Shown here: positions 1 to 7,561 of the stretch, in pieces
How positions within the stretch are numbered: the stretch's first letter is position 1
How the letters are laid out: the number at the start of each line of letters is the position of its first letter
Assembly: GCF_002025255.2 (NCBI RefSeq)
Contig: NZ_CP054587.1
Location: forward strand, 620,001-684,000
Source: Halolamina sp. CBA1230
GTDB lineage: Archaea > Halobacteriota > Halobacteria > Halobacteriales > Haloferacaceae
Direction: 5' to 3'
Length of the DNA stretch: 64,000 nucleotides
Notes under the pieces: model-generated
Told to the model about the DNA's origin: nothing
Database searches by the model: none
Seen by the model: the letters and a program-made list of their open reading frames with translations, nothing else
Position numbers and translations under genes: made by a program

Positions 1-1068
1 CCGGACGGCGACGGGGGCGACACCCCGGAGACGGCCGGGCAGGCCCGTGCCTGGTGGGACGACGTGGTCGGTCCCGAGCAGGCCATCGACACCACGGAGT
101 TCTTCGTCGTCTGTGTCAACGTTCCCGGCTCCTGTTACGGCTCGACGGGGCCGGCGAGCGCCCACCCCGACGGCGGCGTCTGGGGGAGTTCGTTCCCGGC
201 GGTCACCGTCGCGGACTGGACCCGCGCCCAGCGTCGCCTGCTCGACGAGATCGGCGTCGACCGCCTCCACGCCGTCGTCGGCGGCAGCGTCGGCGGGATG
301 AACGTCCTCGACTGGGTACGGCAGTTCCCCGCGGACCTCGACCGGGCGATCCCCGTGGCGGCCGCCCCCCAACTCGACGCACAACTGCTCGGGCTCAACG
401 CCGTCGCGCGGCGGGCGATCCGCGGCGACCCGGCGTGGCACGAGGGGGAGTACGCCGCCGAGGGGACCCACCCCGACCGGGGGCTCGCGCTGGCCCGCCA
501 GCTCGGCCACCTCAGCTACCTCTCGAAGGCGTCGATGGACCGCAAGTTCGACCGTGGCGAGAGCGAGCACGACGTCGAGTCGCCGTTTCCCGCGGATCCG
601 GCCGCGGAGTCGTTCCCCGAGCGCGAGGTGGAGACGTACCTCGACCACCAAGCGACGACGTTCGTCGATCGCTTCGACGCCAACAGCTACCTCTACCTGA
701 CCCGCGCGATGGACGAGTTCGACCTTTCGTCCGGATACGACTCCGACGCCGACGCGCTCTCGGGGTTCGACGGCGAGACGCTGGTGCTCTCCTTCACAGG
801 TGACTGGCATTTCCCCGCCGAGGCCGGCGGCACGCTCGCGGACGCGTTCGCGGCGACGGACACGCCCGTCACCCACCACGTCGTCGACTCCGACCACGGC
901 CACGACGCGTTCCTCGTCGAACCGGAGCGTGTCGGGCCGCCGATCCGAGATTTCCTCGCGGCGGGCGTCGACGGCGACGCCGTCGAACACACGGACTGTG
1001 CGGACGCGGACACCGCGAGCCAGCGCCCACCGACGCCCGGAACGCCCTGCTCGGGGTTCATGGGTTGA
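1..1068 (+). CDS. metX: Homoserine O-acetyltransferase, C-terminal part (5' end outside window)
   Basis: Acylates L-homoserine in methionine biosynthesis; a cytosolic alpha/beta-hydrolase. The frame is open from base 1, so the N-terminus is missing and 355 residues are visible. The nucleophile elbow GGSVGGM lies at 280-300 (Ser codon 286-288). The acid is probably the Asp of TGDWHF (802-804), and the His lies in DHGHDAFL (901-903). This order and the spacing of a long lid between Ser and Asp fit MetX. Acetyl- versus succinyl-donor use cannot be decided. The upstream partner gene is outside the window. The next gene (TetR) has its own promoter region, so the two are unlikely to be one operon. 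Confidence 0.9.
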   Translation, partial: PDGDGGDTPETAGQARAWWDDVVGPEQAIDTTEFFVVCVNVPGSCYGSTGPASAHPDGGVWGSSFPAVTVADWTRAQRRLLDEIGVDRLHAVVGGSVGGMNVLDWVRQFPADLDRAIPVAAAPQLDAQLLGLNAVARRAIRGDPAWHEGEYAAEGTHPDRGLALARQLGHLSYLSKASMDRKFDRGESEHDVESPFPADPAAESFPEREVETYLDHQATTFVDRFDANSYLYLTRAMDEFDLSSGYDSDADALSGFDGETLVLSFTGDWHFPAEAGGTLADAFAATDTPVTHHVVDSDHGHDAFLVEPERVGPPIRDFLAAGVDGDAVEHTDCADADTASQRPPTPGTPCSGFMG

Positions 1069-1113
1069 CGAGGAGTTGCCCGAACCAGAGCGTTTTTGGC
1101 TGACCCGACAGTT

Positions 1114-1127
1114 TGACTAACTAGTCA
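1114..1127. promoter_or_regulatory. Palindromic operator at the TetR-MATE promoter
   Basis: TGACTA-AC-TAGTCA is a perfect 6-bp inverted repeat with a 2-bp spacer, ending 6 bp before the TetR ATG at 1134; a further TCAGTCA half follows. TetR-type repressors usually bind such dyads at their own promoter, so autoregulation of the TetR-MATE pair is inferred. If the transcript is leaderless, the operator covers the transcription start. Confidence 0.65.
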
Positions 1128-1133
1128 GTCAGT

Positions 1134-1730
1134 ATGAGTACGGAGGAGTCGACGAACGACATCACCAAGGGAACGTACCGCGCGCTCTGTAAGCACGGGT
1201 ACGCCGAGGTGACGATGGAGGATATCGCCGCGGAGACGGACAGGAGCAAGTCCGCGCTACATTACCACTACGACAGCAAGCACGATCTGCTGCTCTCTTT
1301 CTTCGACGATCTGCTCGAGAGCTTCACCGAGCGGCTCGACACCGTCGAGGGTGAGACGGCGTACGATCGCCTGCTGAACCTGATCGACACGGTGCTGTAC
1401 CCGCCGGACGACGACGCCCCCGACCGGGGGTTCCAGACGGCGGTGCTCGAGTTGAAGGCACAGGGCCCCTACGACGAGGCGTTCCGGCGACACCTCAAGC
1501 AGCACGACCGGACGCTGCGTGACCACGTCGAGGAACATCTCTCGGCCGGCGTCGAGAGCGGCGAGTTCCGGACGGACCTCGACGTCGAGGCGTCGGCGGA
1601 TTTCCTCGTGACCGTGTTCAACGGCGCCCAGACCCGGAGCGTCGCGGTCGGTCGGCCGATCGAGGAGACCCGGGAGACGCTGCGGACCCACATCGAGTCG
1701 ACCATCGTCGCCGACGGGGGTGGCGAGTGA
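1134..1730 (+). CDS. TetR/AcrR family transcriptional regulator
   Basis: A 198-residue repressor-type regulator. The N-terminal helix-turn-helix spans about residues 10-55 (VTMEDIAAETDRSKSALHYHYDSK, with the typical ALHYHY recognition helix). It is followed by an all-helical ligand-binding domain with a C-terminal segment ETRETLRTHIEST. The gene overlaps the following MATE pump by 4 bp (GTGA), so the two are translationally coupled. It probably represses the pump and itself through the dyad at 1114-1127. The ligand is unknown. Confidence 0.9.
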   Translation: MSTEESTNDITKGTYRALCKHGYAEVTMEDIAAETDRSKSALHYHYDSKHDLLLSFFDDLLESFTERLDTVEGETAYDRLLNLIDTVLYPPDDDAPDRGFQTAVLELKAQGPYDEAFRRHLKQHDRTLRDHVEEHLSAGVESGEFRTDLDVEASADFLVTVFNGAQTRSVAVGRPIEETRETLRTHIESTIVADGGGE

Positions 1731-3241
1731 GCCTCCGCGGGAAGCTCGCGGGGGCGCGCAAGCTCTTCCACCGCGCGTTCAACCAGGAGGAGCTGGATCT
1801 GACGGAGGGCGGCATCGGGAAGCCGCTGTTCGTGCTCGCGATCCCGATCGTGATCACGAACCTGTTCCAGACCGCCTACAACCTCGCGGACACGTTCTGG
1901 GTCGGCCGATACAGCACGGAGGCGCTGGCCGCGATCAGCTTCGCGTTCCCGATGGTGTTCCTGCTGATCTCGCTGGGGCTGGGCCTCTCCGTCGCGGGCA
2001 GCGTGCTGATCGCCCAGAACATCGGCGCCGGCGACGAGCGACAGGCCGACTACGCCGCCTCACAGACGGTCTCCTTCGCGGTCGTCGCCTCGATCATCCT
2101 CGGCGTGCTCGGCTACTTCGCGGTCGACACGCTCGTCGAGATCTACGGCGCCTCGCCCGACGTGAAGCCGCTGGCGGTCAACTACATGGAGGTGATCTCG
2201 CTGGGGCTGGTGTTCATGTTCGGCTTCATCATGTTCATCTCCCTGATGCGCGGGGCCGGCGACACGGTGACGCCGATGATCGTGATGGGGATCTCGGTGA
2301 TCGTCAACATCGTGCTGGACCCCTTCTTCATCTTCGGGTTCCAGGAGAACCCCCTGTTCGCGATGATCGGGATGCCCGGCCTGCAGGAGCAGCTGTTCGC
2401 GATGACGGGGTACACGGGCGACGGCCTGCGCGGCGCCGCCATCGCGACCATTTTCTCCCGGGCGCTGGCGTTCGTGATCGGCCTGGGGATCATGTTCCGC
2501 GGGAACCAGGGCGTCCAGATCCGGCTGGGCGATATGGCGCCGGATCTCGACTTCGCGAAGCGAATCCTCGAGATCGGCGTGCCCGCGTCCGTCGAGGGTG
2601 TGGGACGGGCGGTCTCGATCAACCTCCTGCTGATCGTCGTCGGGCTGTTCGCGACGCCTGTCGTCTCGGCGTACGGGATCGGCACCAGGGTGCTCTCGGT
2701 GGTGTTCATGCCCGCGATCGCGATGGCCCGCGGCGTGGAGACGATGAGCGGGCAGAACATCGGCGCGGACAAGCCCGACCGCGCGGCCGCGACCGCCGCG
2801 TTCGCGTCGAAAGCCTCGTTCCTGATCCTCTCGGCGGTGGGCGTGATCGCGTTCGTCTGGGCGGAGCCGATCGTCTCGATCTTCGTCGGCGCGGACCAGC
2901 CCGACGCCCCGCGCGTGATCGAGGTGGGCGCGCAGTTCATGCGCTTCGTCGCCCCCACGTTCGGCTTCATGGGGATCATGCGCGCCTACAACGGGAGCTT
3001 CCGCGGTGCCGGGAAGACGACGACCGCGGCGATCATCTCGGTCGGGACGCTGATGGTGTTCCGCCTGCCGGTCGCGTGGGTCGGGTCGCAGACGTTCGCG
3101 CTCGGCCCGGACGGGCTCTGGCTCTCCTTCGCCGTCTCGAACGTGTTCGGCGCGACGGTCGCGTACCTCTGGTACCAGCGCGGGACGTGGCGGGGCGTCG
3201 ATCTGGATCGGACGCCGGGACCGGCGCCCAGTGACGATTGA
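1727..3241 (+). CDS. MATE family efflux transporter
   Basis: Na+- or H+-coupled multidrug and toxin extrusion pump of the cytoplasmic membrane, 504 residues, about 12 membrane helices in two homologous halves. The first half begins GKPLFVLAIPIVITNLFQTAYNLADTFWVGR, a classical MATE start. The second half begins near ILEIGVPASVEGVGRAVSINLLL. It starts with GTG at 1727, overlapping the TGA of the TetR gene. An acidic pre-sequence of about 25 residues precedes helix 1. Substrate unknown. A T-tract at 3253-3257 may help terminate transcription. Confidence 0.92.
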   Translation: MSLRGKLAGARKLFHRAFNQEELDLTEGGIGKPLFVLAIPIVITNLFQTAYNLADTFWVGRYSTEALAAISFAFPMVFLLISLGLGLSVAGSVLIAQNIGAGDERQADYAASQTVSFAVVASIILGVLGYFAVDTLVEIYGASPDVKPLAVNYMEVISLGLVFMFGFIMFISLMRGAGDTVTPMIVMGISVIVNIVLDPFFIFGFQENPLFAMIGMPGLQEQLFAMTGYTGDGLRGAAIATIFSRALAFVIGLGIMFRGNQGVQIRLGDMAPDLDFAKRILEIGVPASVEGVGRAVSINLLLIVVGLFATPVVSAYGIGTRVLSVVFMPAIAMARGVETMSGQNIGADKPDRAAATAAFASKASFLILSAVGVIAFVWAEPIVSIFVGADQPDAPRVIEVGAQFMRFVAPTFGFMGIMRAYNGSFRGAGKTTTAAIISVGTLMVFRLPVAWVGSQTFALGPDGLWLSFAVSNVFGATVAYLWYQRGTWRGVDLDRTPGPAPSDD

Positions 3242-3882
3242 TTCGGACGTCGTTTTTCCATTGGTTTTCGGGAGGTGTCGAATCTTCAGTCGATGGGTTC
3301 TGCGGCGTTGACGGTAGTCGTGTCAGTGACTGCTTCGACGGCAACAGCATCTCGATCGTAGACCACTTGCGACCGCAACCGCCCCGCACAGCCCTCACAC
3401 CTCCCCAACCGATTCGCTCTCTCACTGCGTTCGTTCGCTCGTCCTCCGAGGGAGCGAAGCTCCCTCGTGCCCTCGCTCGTTTCACTCGCGAGGACCTCGC
3501 GCTGTCGTACGGGCGACCCACGCGTCGCCCGTACGGCCTGCGGGACCTCCGGTCCCGCTCTGGTCGCGCCCCGGAGGGCGCTTCCGTTTCGCGCCGACGG
3601 CCACGGCAGTGCGGTGGCGGTGGATGCGAGGGCTCGCCACCGGTCGGCGAGCCCGTGGGGAGGATGAGGGGAAGACTATCGCGGTGCTGGGCGGTCACAA
3701 GTGGTCATGCTTCGAGACGCTGTTGCGGTTCCAGCCGTCGACGGTCGAAACGCTGTCGCGATTGCTGTTCCAGTTGTCGACGCACGAAATTGGGTCACTG
3801 AACATGACTGAACAAAACTCAACGGTCTCTACGCGCAGCTACCAACCACACGATCCCACGTCCACTAACACAGAGAAACGAC
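3242..3882. other. Gene-free block of about 640 bp around the foldback element
   Basis: No convincing gene is seen between the MATE stop and the HTH gene; the open frames here are low-complexity, Arg/Ser-rich and have no recognisable domain. The block holds the foldback at 3341-3726. At 3713-3790 there is an imperfect direct repeat of the motif CGCTGT-CGC-TTCCAG-TGTCGAC. At 3795-3880 GC content drops visibly. A short ATG-led frame starts at 3804 (MTEQNSTVSTRSY) but runs antisense into the next gene, so it is more likely a relic than a gene. Confidence 0.6.
3341..3726. repeat. 386-bp foldback element: 36-bp terminal inverted repeats around six nested palindromes
   Basis: The ends 3341-3376 and 3691-3726 are inverted copies (29 of 36 positions pair, including GACCACTTG and GCAACAGC). 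The interior is a chain of short hairpins. 3448-3466 has an 8-bp stem and 3-nt loop. 3471-3493 has a 6-bp stem. 3506-3535 has a 12-bp stem and 6-nt loop. 3540-3558 has an 8-bp stem and 3-nt loop. 3566-3581 has a 6-bp stem and 4-nt loop. 3630-3654 has a 9-bp stem and 7-nt loop. This density cannot be coding constraint. It could be a non-autonomous mobile element, a structured RNA, or a protein-binding or recombination hotspot. No transposase or target-site duplication was found. Confidence 0.75.
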
Positions 3883-4128
3883 TTACCGAGCGATCCGGCA
3901 CTGATCGCCGGTACGCTCGACGTACCCGGCCGACTGGAGCGACCGCAGCGTCGGCAGCAGTTCGATCAGCTTCAGATCCAGCGCCTCGGCGATCCCGCCG
4001 ACGGTCGTCTCGACGACCGACGAGAGGTAGACGTACACGAGCTTCCCCGCCGTCGAGTCGACGTCCGCGGGCGGTTCTGTGCTGAGCTCTGTCGCTGCGT
4101 CAGTTCGACCGGGCTGCATCTGCGTCAT
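3883..4128 (-). CDS. Small winged-helix (TrmB/MarR-like) regulator
   Basis: An 81-residue protein consisting of a polar N-terminus of about 25 residues and one winged helix: AGKLVYVYLSSVVETTVGGIAEALDLKLIELLPTLRSLQSAGYVER is the usual helix-turn-helix plus wing pattern of haloarchaeal TrmB/MarR-like domains. It has no ligand-binding domain. A TATA-like TTTACG on the minus strand lies about 27 bp before the ATG, which suggests a leaderless transcript. It is divergent from the MIP18-like gene at 4259. Target unknown. Confidence 0.7.
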   Translation of the reverse strand: MTQMQPGRTDAATELSTEPPADVDSTAGKLVYVYLSSVVETTVGGIAEALDLKLIELLPTLRSLQSAGYVERTGDQCRIAR

Positions 4129-4207
4129 TACCTACGCCGATGAGTTCGACATCCGTAAAGGTTGGTTACAACGATCGTCGAAGAACGGGCGAACGCACAC
4201 GCCCCAT

Positions 4208-4221
4208 CCGCAGATGTTCGG
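4208..4221 (+). promoter_or_regulatory. Denitrification-type dyad box before the MIP18-like gene
   Basis: CCGCAGATGTTCGG matches the consensus CCGAAC-NN-GTTCGG seen repeatedly in this island at 10 of the 12 defined positions. Its last base is 38 bp before the A of the ATG at 4259, the same distance as in five other promoters here. It is weaker than the others on its left arm. Confidence 0.55.
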
Positions 4222-4258
4222 GACGACGCGTAGGGAGAGCGAGCGCGTACGGTCGCCC

Positions 4259-4801
4259 ATGGCCGGCCTCTCACCCTTCGGCGGCAGCGACGACGCGACG
4301 TTCGACGACGACGGCGAGTTCCTCCCCGAGCACCTCCCGGAGCCCGGCCCGTTCCTCGCGGATTACGACGTGCTCGCCGACGAGGAGCATGTCGCCGTCC
4401 ACGAGACGGCCGAGGACCTGTTCGAGGAGCGCGGCGTGTACGACATGACGTTCGGCTACAACCTCGCGCGCCTCAATTTCGACACGCGGCACCCCGACGC
4501 CGGGTTCCGCTACGCCGAGGAGCCCGACGACGCGGTCCTGCGCGCGGAGTTCACACCGACGACGGCGTTCTGCCCGCAAACCCAGACCCTCACTGTCGGC
4601 GCGTTCCGGGCGTGGAACGGCCTCACCGACCGTCACGAGTACGATCTCGTCCGCGTCCGTGCGGCGTCGATGCATCAGGAGAGCGCCGCCGTCAACGAAC
4701 AGCTACAGTCGCTGGAGGCGGAGTTCCGCGAGACCGGATCGGTCCCGGACGAGCGCGACGACGAGCCAGCCGCGACAGGGTCGCCTGACGCGCCGTTCTG
4801 A
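4259..4801 (+). CDS. MIP18/DUF59-like protein, probable Fe-S cluster assembly factor
   Basis: A 180-residue cytosolic acidic protein. Residues about 95-150 (FTPTTAFCPQTQTLTVGAF, then YDLVRVRAASMHQESAAVNEQL) follow the MIP18/CIAO2 pattern FTPTxPHCSMATL...VNKQL, including the single conserved Cys. Known members deliver or handle Fe-S clusters (MIP18, SufT), so an Fe-S maturation role is inferred. I chose the ATG at 4259 because the upstream frame is poor and because the dyad box sits exactly 38 bp before it. The C-terminal 25 residues are acidic and low complexity. Regulon membership suggests it serves anaerobic metabolism. It could also be an uncharacterised haloarchaeal family only distantly related to DUF59. 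Confidence 0.65.
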   Translation: MAGLSPFGGSDDATFDDDGEFLPEHLPEPGPFLADYDVLADEEHVAVHETAEDLFEERGVYDMTFGYNLARLNFDTRHPDAGFRYAEEPDDAVLRAEFTPTTAFCPQTQTLTVGAFRAWNGLTDRHEYDLVRVRAASMHQESAAVNEQLQSLEAEFRETGSVPDERDDEPAATGSPDAPF

Positions 4802-4822
4802 GCGCCCGCGCGGCGACTCCGA

Positions 4823-5122
4823 CTACTCCGCCGGCGCGAACACCACCAGCGCCGTGCTCGCCTCGACCGCCTGCGGCGAGATCTCGCGCTCGCCGCTGAA
4901 CCGAGCCACGTCGCCGGGGGCCAGTTCGTACGTCTCGCCGTCGAGCGAGAGGTCCAGTCGGCCGTCGAGGAGGTGGAGAACGACGTTCGCCCCGGGGTGA
5001 GTGTGCGGCGGCACCTCGTCGCCGGCGTCGAGTTCGAGCCGCACGGCTCGGGGCTCACGCTGCGTGAACACCTCGGCGTGGGGTGTCTCCGTCAGGTCGT
5101 CGATCGCAGTGATCTCTGGCAT
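4823..5122 (-). CDS. Small single-domain cupin protein
   Basis: A 99-residue cupin. Motif 1 is PPHTHPGANVVLHLLDGRLDLSLDGE (metal ligands from the HxH pair and a downstream residue); motif 2 is weakly conserved around LAPGDVARFSGEREISPQAVE. The catalytic activity is unknown; such proteins bind Fe, Mn or Cu or act as sensors. The start at 5122 is preceded by a dyad box 38 bp upstream, giving the gene its own promoter although it lies 64 bp downstream of the NnrS-like gene on the same strand. Its place in the regulon suggests a role in nitrogen-oxide metabolism or its sensing. Confidence 0.8.
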   Translation of the reverse strand: MPEITAIDDLTETPHAEVFTQREPRAVRLELDAGDEVPPHTHPGANVVLHLLDGRLDLSLDGETYELAPGDVARFSGEREISPQAVEASTALVVFAPAE

Positions 5123-5159
5123 CGACGGAACTCCGTCCGGACCGGGCCTGAGCGTTCGG

Positions 5160-5173
5160 CCGAAGACGTTCGC
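5160..5173 (-). promoter_or_regulatory. Dyad box before the cupin gene
   Basis: CCGAAGACGTTCGC, a near match to CCGAAC-NN-GTTCGG, lies 38 bp from the cupin ATG (5122). It sits in the short gap after the stop of the upstream membrane-protein gene, so the cupin has its own regulated promoter. Confidence 0.6.
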
Positions 5174-5186
5174 CCGGTCGCCGCGA

Positions 5187-6548
5187 TCAGTCGTTCTCGA
5201 CCGACGCCGATGCGCCCTCGGACTCGACGACCGCCCACCGACCGAACAGCACCGCGAGCAGCGACTGCGGTGCGTGCTTGCGGACGACGCCGACGATATT
5301 CGCGACGAACAGGAGCGTCCCGGTAAGAACGGCGACGCCGCCGACCGCCGAGACCGTCGACGGGAGATCGAGCAGGTCGCCGGCGACGAACAGCCCGCTC
5401 CCGAGCAGGAGACACCAGAAGTCCGCGACGGCGAGTCGATCGTCGTACAGGTCGTCGACCATCGGCACCGGTTCGTACCCCAGTCGGTCGCTGTAGCGGT
5501 GGACCCAGACGACGAATGGGACGACGTGGTAGACGGTTCCGAAAACGACGAACCCAACCACGCCCAGCAGGAGCAGGTGACCCGTCTCGGGCGCGCCCAG
5601 CAGCGCGGGCCGCGCGAGCGGACTCGTGACCCACGCGGGCAGCGCGAGGCCAGCCCACAGCGCCGTCGCCGCGGCGACGACGGCGTACCGCGAGAGCATC
5701 GGCGTCCGGTCGACCTGAGTCTCCCAGAGCCGGCGCGCGAGCACGACCGAAAACGCAAGCAGCGCGAGCGCGACCAGCACGCCGCCGAGTCGCGCGGCGA
5801 GGGGCGACCCGGCGAGTCGACTGCCGGCGAGCAGGACCACCCCGGTCGGGTAGCCCACTTCCTCGAACCGTCCGAGCGGGCGGTCGATCCCGTGGAGCTC
5901 GGTCTGGGTGAACATCGTCGCCAACTGGTAGAGCGCGCCCAACACGGTCGTGAGCACGGCGCCGAACACCGCCAGCGTCGCGTGGGCGCCGACGACAGCG
6001 GGCCGCGTCACGGGAGAGGTAGCGAGCAGCGAGTGGGTGAAGTCGACCGCCAGCACCAACCCCAGCAGCGTCGCGACGGCGAAAAAGGCGAGCGCCAGCG
6101 CGAAGTGGCGCTCGGTGGTGTCGAACGGCCGCGCCCGGGCCAGCGTCCGGCCGACGTTGTAGAGGAACACCCAGAACCCCAGCAGCAGCACGGCGCCGAA
6201 GACGGGCAGCAGTGCGAGCCGTGCGGCGAGCAGGCTTGCGGCGAAGCCGAGGAGTCCGCCCGCGAGCAGGGGGAGTTGGAGGCTCGCGAGCCGCGTGGAG
6301 TGGAGGTCGACACCCGACCAGACGGGGACGAACTGGGTCATCGCGCCGGCGATGGTGAGGCAGACCCACCCCACGAGCAGCAGGTGGGCGTGGGCGAGCG
6401 AGAGCAGCCCCAGCCGAACGTCGACGACGGCGCCGAGCCCCGCGACCGCGCCGAGCGGGAGGAACGCGCTCGCGACGAGGAAGTGTCGCAGCGGCACCGT
6501 CATCGGCGGCTGGCGGTCTGGGTCGACGTCGCCCGGGATCGCGCTCAT
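5187..6548 (-). CDS. NnrS/NorB-like polytopic membrane protein (heme-copper-type fold suspected)
   Basis: A 453-residue integral membrane protein with about 12 helices. His-rich helix motifs HAHLLLVGWV (about residue 60), GAHATLAVFGAV (about 215) and TVYHVVPFVVWVHRY (about 365) resemble the helix pattern of NnrS and of subunit I of NorB/cbb3-type oxidases. The full ligand set of a catalytic oxidase is not evident. NnrS proteins are known to protect against nitric oxide, and the promoter box and neighbours support a denitrification role. I start at the ATG at 6548 (MSAIPGDVDP), because the box at 6586-6599 then has the standard 38-bp distance. A catalytic NO reductase cannot be excluded. Confidence 0.7.
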   Translation of the reverse strand: MSAIPGDVDPDRQPPMTVPLRHFLVASAFLPLGAVAGLGAVVDVRLGLLSLAHAHLLLVGWVCLTIAGAMTQFVPVWSGVDLHSTRLASLQLPLLAGGLLGFAASLLAARLALLPVFGAVLLLGFWVFLYNVGRTLARARPFDTTERHFALALAFFAVATLLGLVLAVDFTHSLLATSPVTRPAVVGAHATLAVFGAVLTTVLGALYQLATMFTQTELHGIDRPLGRFEEVGYPTGVVLLAGSRLAGSPLAARLGGVLVALALLAFSVVLARRLWETQVDRTPMLSRYAVVAAATALWAGLALPAWVTSPLARPALLGAPETGHLLLLGVVGFVVFGTVYHVVPFVVWVHRYSDRLGYEPVPMVDDLYDDRLAVADFWCLLLGSGLFVAGDLLDLPSTVSAVGGVAVLTGTLLFVANIVGVVRKHAPQSLLAVLFGRWAVVESEGASASVEND

Positions 6549-6585
6549 GGGTGAGAGAAGGGAGCCCAGCCGCCTCCCGGTGGCT

Positions 6586-6599
6586 CCGAACACGTTCGG
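6586..6599 (-). promoter_or_regulatory. Dyad box before the NnrS-like gene
   Basis: CCGAACACGTTCGG has perfect 6-bp arms and lies 38 bp from the ATG at 6548. The 37 bp between show no strong TATA element, as expected of an activator-dependent promoter. Confidence 0.75.
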
Positions 6600-6626
6600 G
6601 GCCGACCGCGCGGCGGCGACAGCGGT

Positions 6627-6860
6627 CTACTGCTTCGGGAACCGCGCCACGTACTCCTCGGGGCCGCGCTGTTCGACCGCGTAGTTGTCGGCGTCGAACG
6701 CCTCGACCTCGGCCTGCATCTCGTAGAACAGCGGTTTGGGCTCGTGGTCGTTGACGATCACCAGTTCGTCGCCGCCCTCCAGCGCGTCGAAGGCGTCGTG
6801 GATCTTCGGGTGGCGGTCAGACGGCGGGATCTCGCGGACGTCGAGTCTGGTTTCGGCCAT
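6627..6860 (-). CDS. DUF2249 (TusA-like) protein, copy 1
   Basis: A 77-residue cytosolic protein covering exactly one DUF2249 domain: LDVREIPPSDRHPKIHDAFDALEGGDELVIVNDHEPKPLFYEM carries the family's REIPPxxRHP and NDHEPKPL motifs. DUF2249 has a TusA-like fold and is often linked to denitrification genes and hemerythrins; its biochemical role is unsettled. This is the most canonical of three copies in the island (others at 15948 and 16165). A dyad box is 39 bp from its ATG. Confidence 0.9.
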   Translation of the reverse strand: MAETRLDVREIPPSDRHPKIHDAFDALEGGDELVIVNDHEPKPLFYEMQAEVEAFDADNYAVEQRGPEEYVARFPKQ

Positions 6861-6898
6861 CGACTCCCCGTTGGAGGACCGACCACCAGAAGGCTCTC

Positions 6899-6912
6899 CC
6901 GAACGTGTTCGG
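6899..6912 (-). promoter_or_regulatory. Dyad box before DUF2249 copy 1
   Basis: CCGAACGTGTTCGG has perfect arms and lies 39 bp from the ATG at 6860. A second identical box lies 37 bp further upstream (6936-6949). Confidence 0.75.
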
Positions 6913-6935
6913 CTCCCGACGGCGGATCGGATCGG

Positions 6936-6949
6936 CCGAACGTGTTCGG
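6936..6949. promoter_or_regulatory. Second dyad box in the intergenic region 6861-7186
   Basis: A second exact copy of CCGAACGTGTTCGG. It may strengthen the minus-strand promoter, or drive plus-strand transcription starting near 6987 towards the winged-helix gene. Two small ATG-led frames, at 6991 (37 aa) and 6996 (48 aa, ending in an overlap with the in-frame ATG at 7139), begin just there. Both are Arg-rich and unlike haloarchaeal proteins, so I do not call them genes. Confidence 0.65.
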
Positions 6950-7186
6950 CAGCAGCGACTGGTGGGAGAGGCCAGTACGGTCACGTATCGATGCCATGTC
7001 GCAGCGACACGTCCACCGCGAACGATCCGGGATCAGTCGTCGACGCTCGCGGCCGATCGACAGCGGGGTCGGTCGGGAACCGTCGGACGGCGGTCCCGAA
7101 GTGACCGCCGATGGTGGGGGAATCGGGGGGTCGGGGCGATGACCGGACACCTGCACGAGACGAGCGATCTCGTCGATCGGAGGACG

Positions 7187-7561
7187 ATGAACTCTGAACC
7201 GATCGCCGTCGAGGCGCCGGGGCTCCAGGACGTGCTCGACGCGCTGGACGACCCGGACTGTCGGGCGATCCTCGAACGGCTGGACAGCCCGATGGCCGCG
7301 AAGGAGCTCTCGGAGGCATGTGACATCCCGCAGTCGACGACCTACCGGAAGCTGGACCTGCTCAGCGAGGCGTCGCTGATCGAGGAGCGCACGGAGATCC
7401 GCGAGGACGGCCGCCACACGGCGCGGTACGTCGCGGATTTCGACGAGATCGAGATCTCCCGTGCCGACGACGGCGCGCTCGACCTCTCGATCAGCCGCGA
7501 GGAGTCCTCGCCCGACGAGCGTCTCTCGGCGCTCTGGTCGGAGGTGCGCACGGAGACATGA
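7187..7561 (+). CDS. Winged-helix (ArsR-type) regulator paired with DUF7521 protein, module 1
   Basis: 124 residues. The winged helix spans about residues 12-85: LDALDDPDCRAILERLDSPMAAKELSEACDIPQSTTYRKLDLLSEASLIEER. A small beta-rich C-terminal part follows. I start at ATG 7187 because GGAGG lies just before it; an in-frame ATG at 7139 would add 16 residues. It overlaps the next gene by 4 bp (ATGA). The same pair recurs at 63186-63831, so this is a two-gene module whose membrane partner may modulate the regulator. Target genes unknown. Confidence 0.85.
   Translation: MNSEPIAVEAPGLQDVLDALDDPDCRAILERLDSPMAAKELSEACDIPQSTTYRKLDLLSEASLIEERTEIREDGRHTARYVADFDEIEISRADDGALDLSISREESSPDERLSALWSEVRTET

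Noticed and set aside
3341-3726. RNase P RNA or SRP RNA in the palindrome block
   Set aside because: The conserved RNase P core motifs and the SRP S-domain loop motifs are not present, and the hairpin order does not fit either fold.
3238-4085. Plus-strand frames through the foldback (Arg/Ser-rich proteins of 66-187 residues)
   Set aside because: They arise from GC-rich palindromes with few stops, are strongly basic unlike haloarchaeal proteins, and match no domain.
5001-6554. Long plus-strand open frame of 517 codons opposite the NnrS-like gene
   Set aside because: Arg/Gln/Glu-rich mirror of a GC-rich real gene; no domain and wrong codon-position GC pattern.
6991-7142. Small genes at 6991 (37 aa) or 6996 (48 aa) downstream of the dyad box at 6936
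   Set aside because: Attractive position, but the products are Arg-rich and the distance (42-47 bp) is off the 37-39 bp rule.
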